The notes under the pieces are model-generated. The model made no database searches. It saw only the letters and a program-made list of their open reading frames with translations, and had not been told where the DNA came from. A DNA stretch of 64,000 nt, taken from NCBI GenBank assembly GCA_945910005.1, contig OX246738.1:21957686-22021685 (forward strand), in the 5' to 3' direction. The translations under genes and the position numbers were made by a program. This stretch comes from Isoperla grammatica (Eukaryota > Arthropoda > Insecta > Plecoptera > Perlodidae). Each line of letters begins with the position of its first letter. Within the stretch, counting starts at the first letter, position 1. Shown here piece by piece: positions 10,601 through 23,500 of this stretch.

Positions 10601-13600
10601 GCATTGGCGCAGGCCAACAGTCCCACTCCCAACACAGCTGTTGCATAGCTGTTGCGATGGCTGCATCGCCCGAATTGGATTGCAAACGAAAACGCAGGTA
10701 CAAAATTCCATACAAGTGGTGTTTTGTTCCACTATGTACGAATACGACTGTAAAGACACCAACTAAAATATTTGTTAGTGTTCCGAAAGATGCTAAGAGA
10801 AGAAAGAACTGGATGAAAGCAGCCAAACGAGATGTCCCAAAATCCAAGTCAACAATGTATTGTTGTCAAGATCACTTTAACGTACGTATACAGATAGTAG
10901 GCTAGAACAAATCATTATGCTATATTAGGCCTAGTTATTTTGAATGATGAAATGTCTTGAGCTTCAATAACGGAAGCTTCAAGGACGTTTTGTACACAGC
11001 TAGGCCTGTAATAGGCCTAGGCCTAGGCGTAAAATGTACATTGTACAAGGCGTAGGCCTAGGCCTAGCCTAGGCCTAGGCCCCTAGTAGTTCTGTCACAA
11101 TGACAGTTCGTTGGTTCAGTAAGGATGTTTTGGTAGCCTATTCAATAGGCTAGGCCTAGTTAAGTGTAGGGGTAGGCCTAGGACCTAGGCTAGACTATTC
11201 GTAGGTATTTTCTAGACTGTCATAGAAATTATATTTATCAATACCTATATTTATTCAATAAATTTTATCAATTTATAGATGCCTACTGTTTTACCAGACT
11301 TTGTTTAGGGCCTTATCTCTTTATACTGCCAGTTCTTTGCTGACACTTGCTCAAATAAAGAAGTAAATCCATAGCTCTAGAATGTGGACTAGAGTGGAAA
11401 CCTTTTACGCCCTACGTATGTTTATAAAATACGGATACTGTCATTAGAGTCATCATATTATTATTTTATTTGAAAATTACTTAGTGCATTTTCTAGTTTC
11501 ACATACACATGTGACACACAAAAAGAATAGGCCTAGTATAATAGATTTAGCTACTAGGCCTACATTTAATTACACAATAGCCATATTGTCACATAATTAG
11601 TACTAGGCATAGATCTATGTGCCTTTGTAATAACAAAATTGCTTTATTATTTTTAGATGGAAGTTGATGCTGACAACTGGGTGCATTACAATTTAGTGGG
11701 TGGTGCCATCAGAATGAAACCCGAAAAAGTACCTCATATTTTTGATTGCCAACCCAATAGAAAAGCAGCACATTCGTCAACACCCAGATCAGCTGTTGTA
11801 CATAAACGGTACATAACACAAATTTTGAGCATGTCGGAAATACAGGGTGCAAGAGAGCTTGAACTACTTTCCACAAGCCAGGATACAATCATGCAAGAAA
11901 CACATAGTGAATCTTTGGATTTAGATGTTGATGGAAATAATATATGCTCTATCGCTACACCAACTGGTATGTTTCATTAAGCCTAATTAATTAACCACAA
12001 TAAATAAATAAAATAATATATACCCGTAGGTCTAGGCCTTCCACCAATTATAAGTAAGCACCCCAATCAGTGGTTAAAGTGGACTCGGAGAAGTGACGGT
12101 ATGCACTAATGCTGTGTAAAGCAGACAAAGCGGGTATGTCGGAGGATCTTAGTAACGGTATACATACATACCGGCTCATACCGCCCCACTTTAACCACTG
12201 ACCCCAATAGATTCATTTGCATGTTATAATACATGTACATATTTGTATTTATTTGTATTGGATAGCAAGAAAAATGAATGGCTGAAAAGTCATCATCGCA
12301 TGAGAAGGAAAAATTTTTTTTTGAAAATTCCCTAGTAGGCCTACTGTGAACCATGGCTCGACCCCAAGGCCTACCAGAGTTATATAGGCCTACTAATTAT
12401 ATCCATATTCAAGTGCTAAACAAATTTGCACCTAAAAACATATTGTTAGTACCGTAAGGATAATGTATATAGGCCTACATTTATATTTGCTATGAGCCAT
12501 TTGGCTTGTACAGGAATAGTTCAATGGGATCATTTGATTTAAATTTAAGAATGGAGGTTAGGTTTATGTTTACATTAAGCATCATTCATAATCAGTTTTA
12601 AGGCGTAAGGTCTAAGGCGTAAGGTCTTAAGTCGTAAGGCGTAGGAAAAGCCAACCGTTCACAATAGAATGATTTTGGAAACGCCCCGTTGTTCTACGCA
12701 TGCGCAACGGACGCGGCAATGACGATGCACAGCCTTTTGTATGTTCGACCACGGTGTTGGACACATGACTGCATGGCAGTGTATCAGCTGTGTATGGTAG
12801 GAGAGGGAGATACCTTGTTGGGATTGGTTCGTCGTAAGAGTCTCGTCGTAAGAATTGGATTTTGGGCAATTCACTACAACTTGCGCCTTACGCCTTATAA
12901 CATACGACGCGTTGTGAACAGTTACATTGAAACATACGCTTGGCAATATTAAACCATACGCCTTACGCCTTAGACCTAACGCCTAAAAACTGATTGTGAA
13001 TGAGCCTTAAGCAGTATTGTCCCTTGGCCTTAAGATTCACTTTTTCTTGAGCTAAAAACCAAAGAATTAGGGTGTATTATGCTAAGTTTTCCTTAAAACA
13101 TGTAAATAATAATATAAAATTTCATTTCTCAAGTTTATTTGATAATTTGTGACACACATGTTGTTACATACAAAAAATACCAATTTAAGGTTGAAATTCA
13201 TAGTCGGCCCCTACACCTAGGGGCGCCCATTGTTACCAAGGTAACAGTTGTTTCCATGTTATTTCCCATAAGCAAAACAAATCCATAGCAACAATGGGTG
13301 CCCCTAGGTGTAGGGGCCGACTATGAATTCCAACCTAAGTCTTAATAAAAACAAATTAAACCTACAAATATCTCAAGTAGGCCCTAATCATTATAAAAAT
13401 GAAAATAAAAAATTAATTGGATTTTAAATAAATAAATCATACATCCTAGGCCTACATGCATACATTTCTAGATGCATAATAATGGTTTCATGATAACAAA
13501 ATCAATTGCTAAGCAAACATTAATATAACATTAATTAATGGCCTGATTAAGCCAAATGTGGGCATATGATAAAAAAAAAAGTTTGTATTTTGCTTGGTTA

Positions 13601-16600
13601 GGCCTACCGCCTTCTAATTATTAATTAAACAACTAGGGCCTAATGTTATTTTATTTATTTTCAGCAACATTTGTAGACAAGGGTGTCCAAGCAAGGCCAA
13701 CCTACCGTAGTAAAGGTACTAGCATTGATGTATCTTATCTAGAAAGAGACACCTCTACTGCCAGCACAGCATGTTTGCCTATTAAACCGGGAATCAATGT
13801 CCAGACTTCTCCAATCAAGTTCCAGAAACAAGTTCTAGTTAAGAAGGTACTTGAGCTGCCAAGTGATACTGATTCGTGTGAAAGTAGTGTCAATGCAACA
13901 TATACGTCAGCCACATGCACTGACACAAGTTACATGGACTCGGATTTTGAAAAGTTTGCCAACGATGAACTGCAAATGCTAAGTTTAAAGAGAACATTGT
14001 TATTGATTGAAAAACATCCTAGGCAATACTTGGGTTTACCTGATGATTGTTGGTTTTTAGTTGATTTGCTGTCAAAAAGGCTACATTCTAGAAAAGCTAG
14101 GGAAAACGTCTTGCTGACATTAAAAAAGCTTCGGCTTAATGCTTCACTTGTTACATTGGGGCATGACTTTGGTATTTCTCTCTCTCAGGCAAGCCGAATT
14201 TTTAAAACCACATTACCAGAAATTTCCAAATATATGAAACAACTTGTGGTTTGGCCAACTAAAGAAAGTATTCAACAGTTGTTGCCAATATCCTTTAGAG
14301 CAAGGTTCAGTAATGTTCAGTCAATCATAGACTGTTTTGAAATAGAAATCCAAAAACCATCAAATCCAGTAACACAAGCACTTACTTGGTCTGAATACAA
14401 AAAGGCTAATACTGTTAAGTATTTTGTGTCGTCAACTCCTGATGGGTTAGTTAATTTTATCTCAAGTGGTTACGGCGGTCGAACAAGTGATATTACAATA
14501 ACAGAGCATTGTGGATTTCTTGATAAACTGACTCCTGGAATGGCTGTAATGGCTGACAGGGGCTTTAAACATTTGGATGCACATTTACTTAGAAAAGGTT
14601 GTACCCTTATTCGACCTCCAAGTGTGTCGGCAGATACAAAATGTACTCGTGAGGATGTCATTCAAACGAAAGTTATTGCTAGCCTACGTATACACATTGA
14701 AAGAGTAATTAGAAGATTTAGAGAGTTTGCATTCTTAGCACCTCATGCATGCATTGATACTGAATCTGTTTATCTTGCTGATCATGCAGTGATAGTTGCT
14801 GCTGGGATTGTTAATTTGCAAGGACCATTGATTAAATAGGTAGATATAACTGCTCGTCAGGAATCACTTTCTTGTTAATTTGAACTTGGGCTACAACATT
14901 AAGTATGTTACATGACACAGAGTCTTCATGTTTATTTCATGTCTTTTTCTTTTATTACATGCCAAAAGACAAACTTAGGCCCACATTGTATGTACAAACT
15001 CGTAACAAAGTAAATTATAAAATGAAGAAGTAACTGACAATCATAATATGGATTTAATTTAAAAATGTGTATGCTACATTTTTACATTGTGTGCTATGTA
15101 TAAATGTAATATGTGTATAGGGTACGCACAACACCAAAACACAACAATGAAACAAATGAATTGAACCGATGGACAAACAAGCTGTTAAAAAAAATATGAA
15201 GTTCTGAAGTTGGGAAAACAAACGTTCAGAACGTTTACAAACGTTTACGTCAGATAGTTGCTGTCCATTAATGAAAATAAATTTAAACTGGCGAGCAGTT
15301 ACTATCGTTACAACTAATTGTTTCTCCTCATTATTTGCAAAGATATTACTTTGACAGCTGGTTGTTTGTCTACCAGTTCAATTCATTTATTCCATTGTTG
15401 TAGTTCAGCTGTTACGTCAGTTGTGCTAACCTATAGGTTATGTTGATATCAATCGGTTGGAGTGGTTTAGTATTGAGTACCGGAACTGGTACTACATAAT
15501 TAAGCGAGCGTCTCCATTAGACCTTTATGGCACTTCGTTGTTTTTTTTTATGTCTGTCAATAGCGTTTGAACGGAAAGTCCGGTCAACTTGAAATTTGGA
15601 CCATCCTCAAGCCTCGATGTGGATTGAAGGTGTTTAGTTTTGTGGCAAAATCGTTCGAAAAGTTACAAAGTTACACCATAGTTACTGCAAAATATTTTTC
15701 TGAACAAAATGGCGGCAAAATGTGAGATAGCCATATTTTTCTAAAGCTTTTTCCGGTCACGAATATGTTCATTTTATTGCGATTTAATAAATATTGGCAA
15801 AGTTACACAAAAGTTACTCAAAAATATTTTTCTGAAACACAGTAACAGCAAAATTTGAGGTGGCTATCTTATAGGGCTATCTTATAGTAAATTTTGGTCT
15901 GGTCACGAATATACTAATTTAAATCCAATCGGATACGTATTAGAGGCAGAAATTACATTTCTATTGCTGTCAATAAGTGTTGGTAACGGTGGCGGACCAT
16001 GTTGAAAACATGACAATGAAAATTCTTAGCAACGCACATTGCACTGCTTTCAACAATGTCGGAAAGTATAATAGCTATGGAAATTAGAAACAATTTTGCA
16101 ATGCGATTCTTGAATTGTTGTTGTGGTTTTTATTAGTTTTGAGAACTTTTCGCCACAAAGTTCGTAGATGGACGCGCTCGCTTATCAACGCGTCAAACAG
16201 ACCGTTTTCCTAGTTTATTTCAATACGCCTTCTACATTTCCACTCGTATGTACACATATGTATATATACAGTATACTACTGTGTACCCTTAAGAAGTATT
16301 GGAAATACAGCTTTTTTCCAGAAGTGTATACCATCTTCAATAATTTGTTCAATAAATTCTTGATCATAATTTACCATGTATGTTGTTACTTGTCTTGTTG
16401 ATTCAAAAGTGTGATCTGCGATACAAAAATATCCCTTTTGTTTTCCAGCCATGAGCATTTGGAGGTAAATCTGTGCTAAAAACTTTGGATTAATTTTACC
16501 ATTATTGACATATCGTTGTACTGATTTCTCAGAAGTAGGGCACTTTACTTCAACTACCACATCATCTCCTACAGCATCCGGAGAAGCTCCTAGCATTGGC

Positions 16601-19600
16601 CACTTAGGATTTAAAAGAAGGCCTTCTCTTCTTAACTTTTTTTTAATTTTGTTTGCAACAACTTCAATTACCTCTTTCTCTAGAGTTCTCCCACGTTGCA
16701 TTGCCTCTGTGTCCTTTATCTTTTTAGCACCAAGTATGGCCTCCACCAAGGAACCTTTTAGTGTTTTGCACCTGGCAGCTTCGTAAATTTTCGATGCCGT
16801 TATTCTTCCATAACGCAACTCATACCACAACTTATTGTCTGCCTGACCTTGTGTCAATGAAGCCGCTTCATGACATAAAGATTCAGACATTAAAACACGA
16901 GATGTATTTAAGAAATTTTGATATGTTAAATTTTCACTTTGTTTGTAGTGTGAAATTAATGAATGCATTGAGAGTCCTTGTGCAGGATTTTGTGGGTTGC
17001 CACTAAAATGTTTGATTAATTGACTGTTCACAGACCTTTTGGTACCCTCCTCAATAACTTCTCTTAAAAAGTCATTTTCAACATCATTTTCCTCCTGTGT
17101 TAGAGGTTCTTTATTAAATTCCTTAACTTCAATAAACTTCAATCCAGTACCTACTGTTGCAAGTTTACATTTTTTCCAGTAGCACTGGACTGAGGTGCAT
17201 GCAGGTTCTTCACTCCTTCGATGCAACCACATCAAGAATGCAATAGAATGTTTACATCCTCCTGCAATAAAACACACAATATTTGTGTCAGTGAACCGTA
17301 ATATTCCATATTGGTAACAGACCAGTAGGTACTAGATCTAGCCAGTAGCCACACATACCTACAGACGCCGCACAATCGTGACATTCTACGCTGATAACTT
17401 TTTCGTTTTCTTCGTCGAGTGTCAGTGTCACAGAATATCCTTTGGCTCGAACTCGGTGTTCGGGACACACTCTCCCTTTCACTGTACAGAGCGACTGCAC
17501 TCTTCGAACCTGCACATATCCCACTGCTGCATCTCCATAACTTTCTCTACCTGATCTGCAGAAATGGAAAAAATAAGTTTGAATGGCAGTGAGAGAAACT
17601 CTGTAGGTAGGTCTTAAAATTGAATTTACATTTATGGCTATAGGGCTGTTTATAATTGGGGGTGGGGGGAATAGGTACGTGATTGTGTCACAACATTTAT
17701 GGATAGTGCTATATCCTAATTCCTAAATCAATTTACATATACCTTTAACTAGAAGACTAGACCTAGTTGTTTAGGGTTATCCTTATTCTATTTAAATATT
17801 AAGGTAGGGTCTAGTGTGACAGGTACGGGAATTGGACATTTAGTTTACTAGTAGAAGCCGTATGAAGGCCTAGGCTTATATACGTATACGTGGCATAGGC
17901 ATTGGGTTCACTTTAAACAATAACAAATTGTCAAACACAATTTCGGACAAGGGATAGGCCTAGGCCTAGGCCTAGTACAAGGCCCACATTTGTGATGTTC
18001 TACGGCGCCTACCAAGGTCACCTGACGGGTGGAGGTTGATTATTAGTGACAGAAAATAGTAATAAAGAACGGGCAAGACTTTATCACACACTAATAATAA
18101 TACAAGACTAGTTAAAGTAACGCCGAAGATATAACTGATTAGGCCTACCATCTTTTAGGCCTAGGCTATGAAAATGTAGGTAAGAAAGTTCATAATATTA
18201 TGTTACTTACCTCTCTGCTTTTACATTCTTCATTTCAGCTCTAACATGGTTGTCACTGTTGCCTAGATATTCGGCTACCATGAAACTATCTATTCGACAT
18301 AAATTATCCGATTGACCCTTTTTAAATCCTTGTTCCGTCATTGTCACGCTCACCTCACCGCTGTAGCTTCGAAGGCGCGGGCTAGCGTGCAGGCCGATGA
18401 CGTCAAAAACGCGTCAGCCAATCCGTGCGCGTTTCTCAATAGTGAGGAAATTCAAATATTTACTGCTTTTTAACTCTGTTTTTACTCACTAGGTAATTTT
18501 TTTTTTTTGCAAAACGTATTTTTTTCGGATTCTGTACACAAAAAACTATGAACCTACATAGTTTAAAACCATATATGGAACTTATGCAAGTAGCCTATTG
18601 TGCAGGGCTTGTTCCAAACTAGCTAAACGATCACATACCACAGCGCTGCGCTGGCGTCTAGGTGGCAGTACAAATATTGGAAGATGGCGAAGGAATGTTT
18701 ACGTTTGATCGAGGTGAAAGCATATTTTAATTGTCCCTACTTCAATTTTGATTGAGGCGTATGTTTATAATATTTGTTAATATAAACTTTTTCACGGGAA
18801 TGAATTTGATCTGGTTAGGGGCTTAGAAAGAGATCTTGAAACATTCGAATATATATTTGGCAGCTGTCATCTGTCAGACTGCAATGTTTGTACCGTCCCC
18901 TGTGCTGCGGACGGAACGGAACTATGTTCGATGAGTGACATAAATAGGAACAAACCCTATACCCTCGCTAACCCCATACATTGAACTGATCTACACAAGG
19001 GTGGTTATTCTTCTTGTTTCTTTTAGCAACTAATAGGTACCAATATTGCCTGCAATTATTTACCAAGATGGTATGTTGTCCGTTTTGTTTGGTATACAAT
19101 TGGTAGGCTATAATTGGTAGGCCTATGTAAATTTGACATGTGCATTATTTAGTTAGTGCTAGTCCACTGTCTCCTAGACTTCATTTTGAATCTCATGCTA
19201 CAGCTATGTGTAAGGAGGGGGGGGGGGGGGGAGGGTTGCTTTCAAGACTAAATGGGCTACTGCTGTTGTGCATGTGTCTACTCAGGTTCTAAACAGTAAA
19301 ATGTAGGCTATTCTGTTATATGTAGGCCTACTTGAAAATATAACCGAAATAAAGAGCCACCTATTAACCACAGGCCTAAGCTAAGGCTAACATAAGTTCA
19401 CACCTTGGTGGTAACCTCTTACCTTGTTCTATGTCCCTTAGTGTGAGCTCCCCCTGGCCTGCTCGGTGATGAAAGGTTACTTCAGTATTTTCTGGTATAG
19501 AACTTTCAGCTGGCATATTACCCCGCTGGAGGTTTGTTAATACAGTTGTGGGCTGGAATTATCAGACAAAAGTGATGTTGTACGTATAAACACACTCATT

Positions 19601-20543
19601 TAAAAGATTAGGGTAGGCGGACACATTTAAGCCTACAGTATACGTATTACGTATGTACAAAAAACAACTACGTAAATTTTGCACCGTCAGTGATAGAACA
19701 AATGGTGTTACCTTTAAGTATTTTGAGGAGGCTTACAACAAACGACTAGACTGCAGCGCTGCGAGCATTCCGGCCACTGAGCACTGCTTGCTATAAGTCA
19801 CCGAAAACGGGCTCTAGAAGCCAGTGCACTAATTATTATTGTGAAAATATCTATTAATTCCAAAGAAGTCAATAGTCTTTTCAATAACTTAGAAATTTGT
19901 ATTTTTGAAATTGTGTGTAGGCCTATACAATATTCAGTGACTGTTGACCGGATCGCTCGCAACGCTCTCTGTGCACTTGTTTCGCCTCCCCATAGGGTAG
20001 GAGTGTCTGCGGGTAGGGCCTAGTTTCGGGTAGTTGTACTGAACTAAAATTCGGGTTTTTTTGGATGACTGCCATGCCTAACAATTGAAGAAAATTAAAA
20101 AGATCAATCTATTGCTTGTACGGTTGTTTTTGGTCATGTTGCACTGCATCTCACAAGGTGTTGTGTGATGGGGGGGGGGAGGGGGGGGGGGAAGGCATAT
20201 AAGAAATAAAACACTTGAGACATGTCAGAGAATTTTCAGTATCAAATTTGCCAAGAAACCACCCCTCCCTTTTTAAATTTTTAAACATTTATTTTAGTTA
20301 TTTTTATTTATTTCGTTACAGGAATCTAAATAGTACTACTGGTACCCACAATCCACAAACCCCTTAAATATTACATAGGCCCTAGGCATACTAAAATTAA
20401 AAAAAAGTGTCTAGACGAATTCATTGGAAGAAAAAACTCCACTTGAAATAGGCCTACGCCATTACTCGACCCGACCCCAAAGTTATTTGTACTACCCGTA
20501 CCCGACCTGAACCTAAAAAGGACTACCCGCAGACCCCTAGTAT

Positions 20544-20579
<36 letters not shown>

Positions 20580-23500
20580 GTATAGGGGGGATAGGGTAGG
20601 TGTCGAGGCTGAACATGAATGTGTTGTTTGCGTTCTTTGTTTATATGTTGTATCAGAATGCAGAATGCCGCCTCTTTATTTTAACTCTAGTAATCTAGCT
20701 ATTTGCTTCGTCTTTCAATCACATCTAGTCTATAATACAGTACTACAAGTAGGCTCAAGGAAGAAGGTCATGGCATAGATTACCATATAATACTGCAGTC
20801 AGGGGGAACTGGGCAGCCTATACATTCTCAGAATTATACAGTTGAAAAATTGTGTCTTACCCTATATGGTTGAAAAGCACTCTTTCTTGTTCCATCCTGC
20901 CATGAGCCTGGCAACCACTTCATCTTTGGCATTTCATGGTCTTCAAGTGGTGATGAATGGAAGTTTAGTTCCATATTTGTTGGCTTGACATCATCCAAGG
21001 GATTTGCAACATTTTCTCTTTCATCACTTGTGGTTTCATGTGATATATCATCTTCAGTATCTAGTAAATTAAAACAAAATACCTTAGTAATAACAAAACC
21101 ACCCATTGAAGACTATCGAGTAACAGTCTAGTTTTTAGTGGCAAAGGATTATTATTATATTATGCAGTCCTTAAGAGTCGGACTGGGCTTAAAGTAGGTA
21201 CTACACTTCCAGTTCCTTGTAAGGAAAAAGGAACTTTTTTCAGTTGCAAGTCCCTCTAAAAAAAAAAGGAACTAAGTTCCAAAATAGTTCCTTTCTGCAA
21301 CAACCATTTTTCTTTAGATATTGCCGAGCGGGCTACTAACCATTCACTCACTAGTTTCTGGCTATATGCATAAAACCAAAGGTTTGCAAAGAATGCATAA
21401 ATCGGCATCGACCAATGTAGCTGCAGACGCGGATGCCACTCAACCAACCGAAAATATGACTACCGGTACCGCAGATGAAACCCCAGTACTTCCCCCAGCT
21501 TCTGCTCAAGTCCAAGAGGAATGTGGGCCAGGGGCCAATGTAACAGCAAACGTGGATCCTCAATCAAATCAGTTTCATATAAGAAACATCTTTACCTTGC
21601 TTGTAAAGCAAACAAGTAATAACGAAATTGAACATTTTGATCAAATAATACCAAATTTTTTAAAAAGCAAGCAAACCACACACCCACCGTAGGTCCAAAT
21701 AAGAAAAAGGTGGGGACAGACAGAAATGACTTTAAACTAGCTCCCTACCTAATTGCTCACCAAAACATTAGAAACATCAGTACAAATGCCTTAGAACTAC
21801 AAATTTTCCTCGACGAGCAAAACCACACAGGACAGACTATTGACATTATGTGCCTAAGTGAACATCACCTAAAAGAGAATGAAGTTGTAAATATTCAAAA
21901 TTACCAATTGATATCATCATTTAACAGGAAAACATTTGCGATGGGCGGAGTTTCAATAATGGTAAACGATAAATATGTAAACAACGTAATAGATCGACTA
22001 GATATTTCTGACAGTATTGAAAAACACTTCGAATTTGCAGCAATAGAATTTTTTCCTGAAGGTCAGAAAAATAAACAATCTGGCGTTATAGTGATGTGTG
22101 TTTACAGGTCACCACTCGGTGATACCGATATATTCTTTCAGAAACTGGATTCTGCCCTAACAAAAATCATTCATGGTAACAAAAAAAGGCTTTTATTAGC
22201 AGGTGACTTCAACATCAATCTCTTAAAGGATAATGCAACTAGCATCGAATTCACTAACCTACTCGACTCATTCAACCTGACATATACAGTTACAGTACCC
22301 ACTAGATTAGACAAACACCATAATTCTGCATCATTAATAGACAACATCATAACAAACATAGTACTCGATAGCGATACGGAGGTAATAGACAATGGCATAT
22401 CAGACCACTGTGCTCTTATAGCAAAAGTTCCCTTAAACACACTAAAAAAGCAAATGGGTAAGAAAACAATAACAAAGCGAATATTTAACGATAAAAACAT
22501 TGATAGATTTAACCTGGCACTCGAAACAATAGATTGGGCATCTGTTTACGTAGCTCCAACACCTAATGATCAGATGAACACGTTTTACAATATTTTTAAT
22601 GGAGCTTTTAATCATCATTTCCCCATCAAGAAAATTAAACTTCATAAAAAATACAAACCCCATTCCTGGATAACACATGGCATAAAAGTATCAAGCAAAA
22701 ATAAACTTTGCCTCTACAGATTATCACAACACTTTAGTAACTGTAAATTCATTCGCGATAAGTACGAATCATACAAAAAAATTCTTAAAAATATCATACT
22801 ACAGGCCAAAAGACTGGAGATAAGCATCCAAATCAGCAATACAGACAACAAACCCAAAACCGTATGGGATGTGATCAACAGACATATAAAAAAGAGTGGA
22901 AGGTCAGGTGAAAACATGGAACTTGAATGCGACCAACTACAACATAAAACAACATCAGACCCACTAGAGATTGCCAACGTATTTAATAACTACTTTTGTA
23001 ACATTGCCCATAATCTCACCAGTAATCTAAAACCGCAGGACAATAGCTATCGAAAACACTTAATTAAGTCAAACAGAAAAGTTCAAAAATCATTGTTCCT
23101 AGCACCAACTTCAGGAAAAGAGATAATGGATATAGTTAAAAAATTAAAAAATAAAAACTTTTGTGGGCAGGATGGAATACCAGTTACTTTGGTTAAAAAA
23201 TGTATCCACAATACTGCCATACCACTATGCTTTATTTTTAACAACTGCATTGAATCTGGTGTATTTCCAGAAAAACTAAAGGAGGCCAAAGTAGTTCCAC
23301 TTTATAAAAAAGGCAAAAAATCTCTAGTCGAAAACTACAGACCAGTATCTATTCTACCTGCATTCTCGAAAATTCTAGAATCATTACTGAACACCCGTAT
23401 TGTAGAATTTCTCGAAAAAAATAACACAATTTCTGAATGCCAGAATGGTTTCAGAGCAAACAGATCCACCTACAACACAGTTGAACGTTTTCTTAAAACG

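Larger units (their letters stand above)
10393..18596. mobile_element. ISL2EU-type DNA transposon, about 8.2 kb, apparently intact
   Basis: The termini are an exact inverted repeat: AATAGGCTACTTGCATAA at 10390-10407 and its complement at 18582-18599. Taking AT as a 2-bp target duplication (10391-10392 and 18597-18598) gives element ends AGGCTACTTGC. Inside are two convergent genes, a THAP/DDE transposase (+) and a YqaJ nuclease (-). This pairing is the published hallmark of eukaryotic ISL2EU elements. Both reading frames are uninterrupted after splicing, which suggests a recent or still mobile copy. Three MITE-like insertions sit inside (12068-12200, 12579-13006, about 13187-13338), all in the long intron between transposase exons 2 and 3. 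It is inserted in an RFXANK intron, 95 bp from the ankyrin exon at 10297. Confidence 0.9.

Noticed and set aside
10540..14839. THAP-domain protein as a host transcription factor
   Set aside because: The gene lies between matched transposon termini, carries an intact DDE core and is paired with the YqaJ nuclease, so it is a transposase.
18660..19080. Plus-strand two-exon gene start (ATG near 18684, donor, then acceptor-flanked segment to 19070)
   Set aside because: Splice signals are plausible but the peptide is about 25 residues, is not recognised, and no further exon could be joined.
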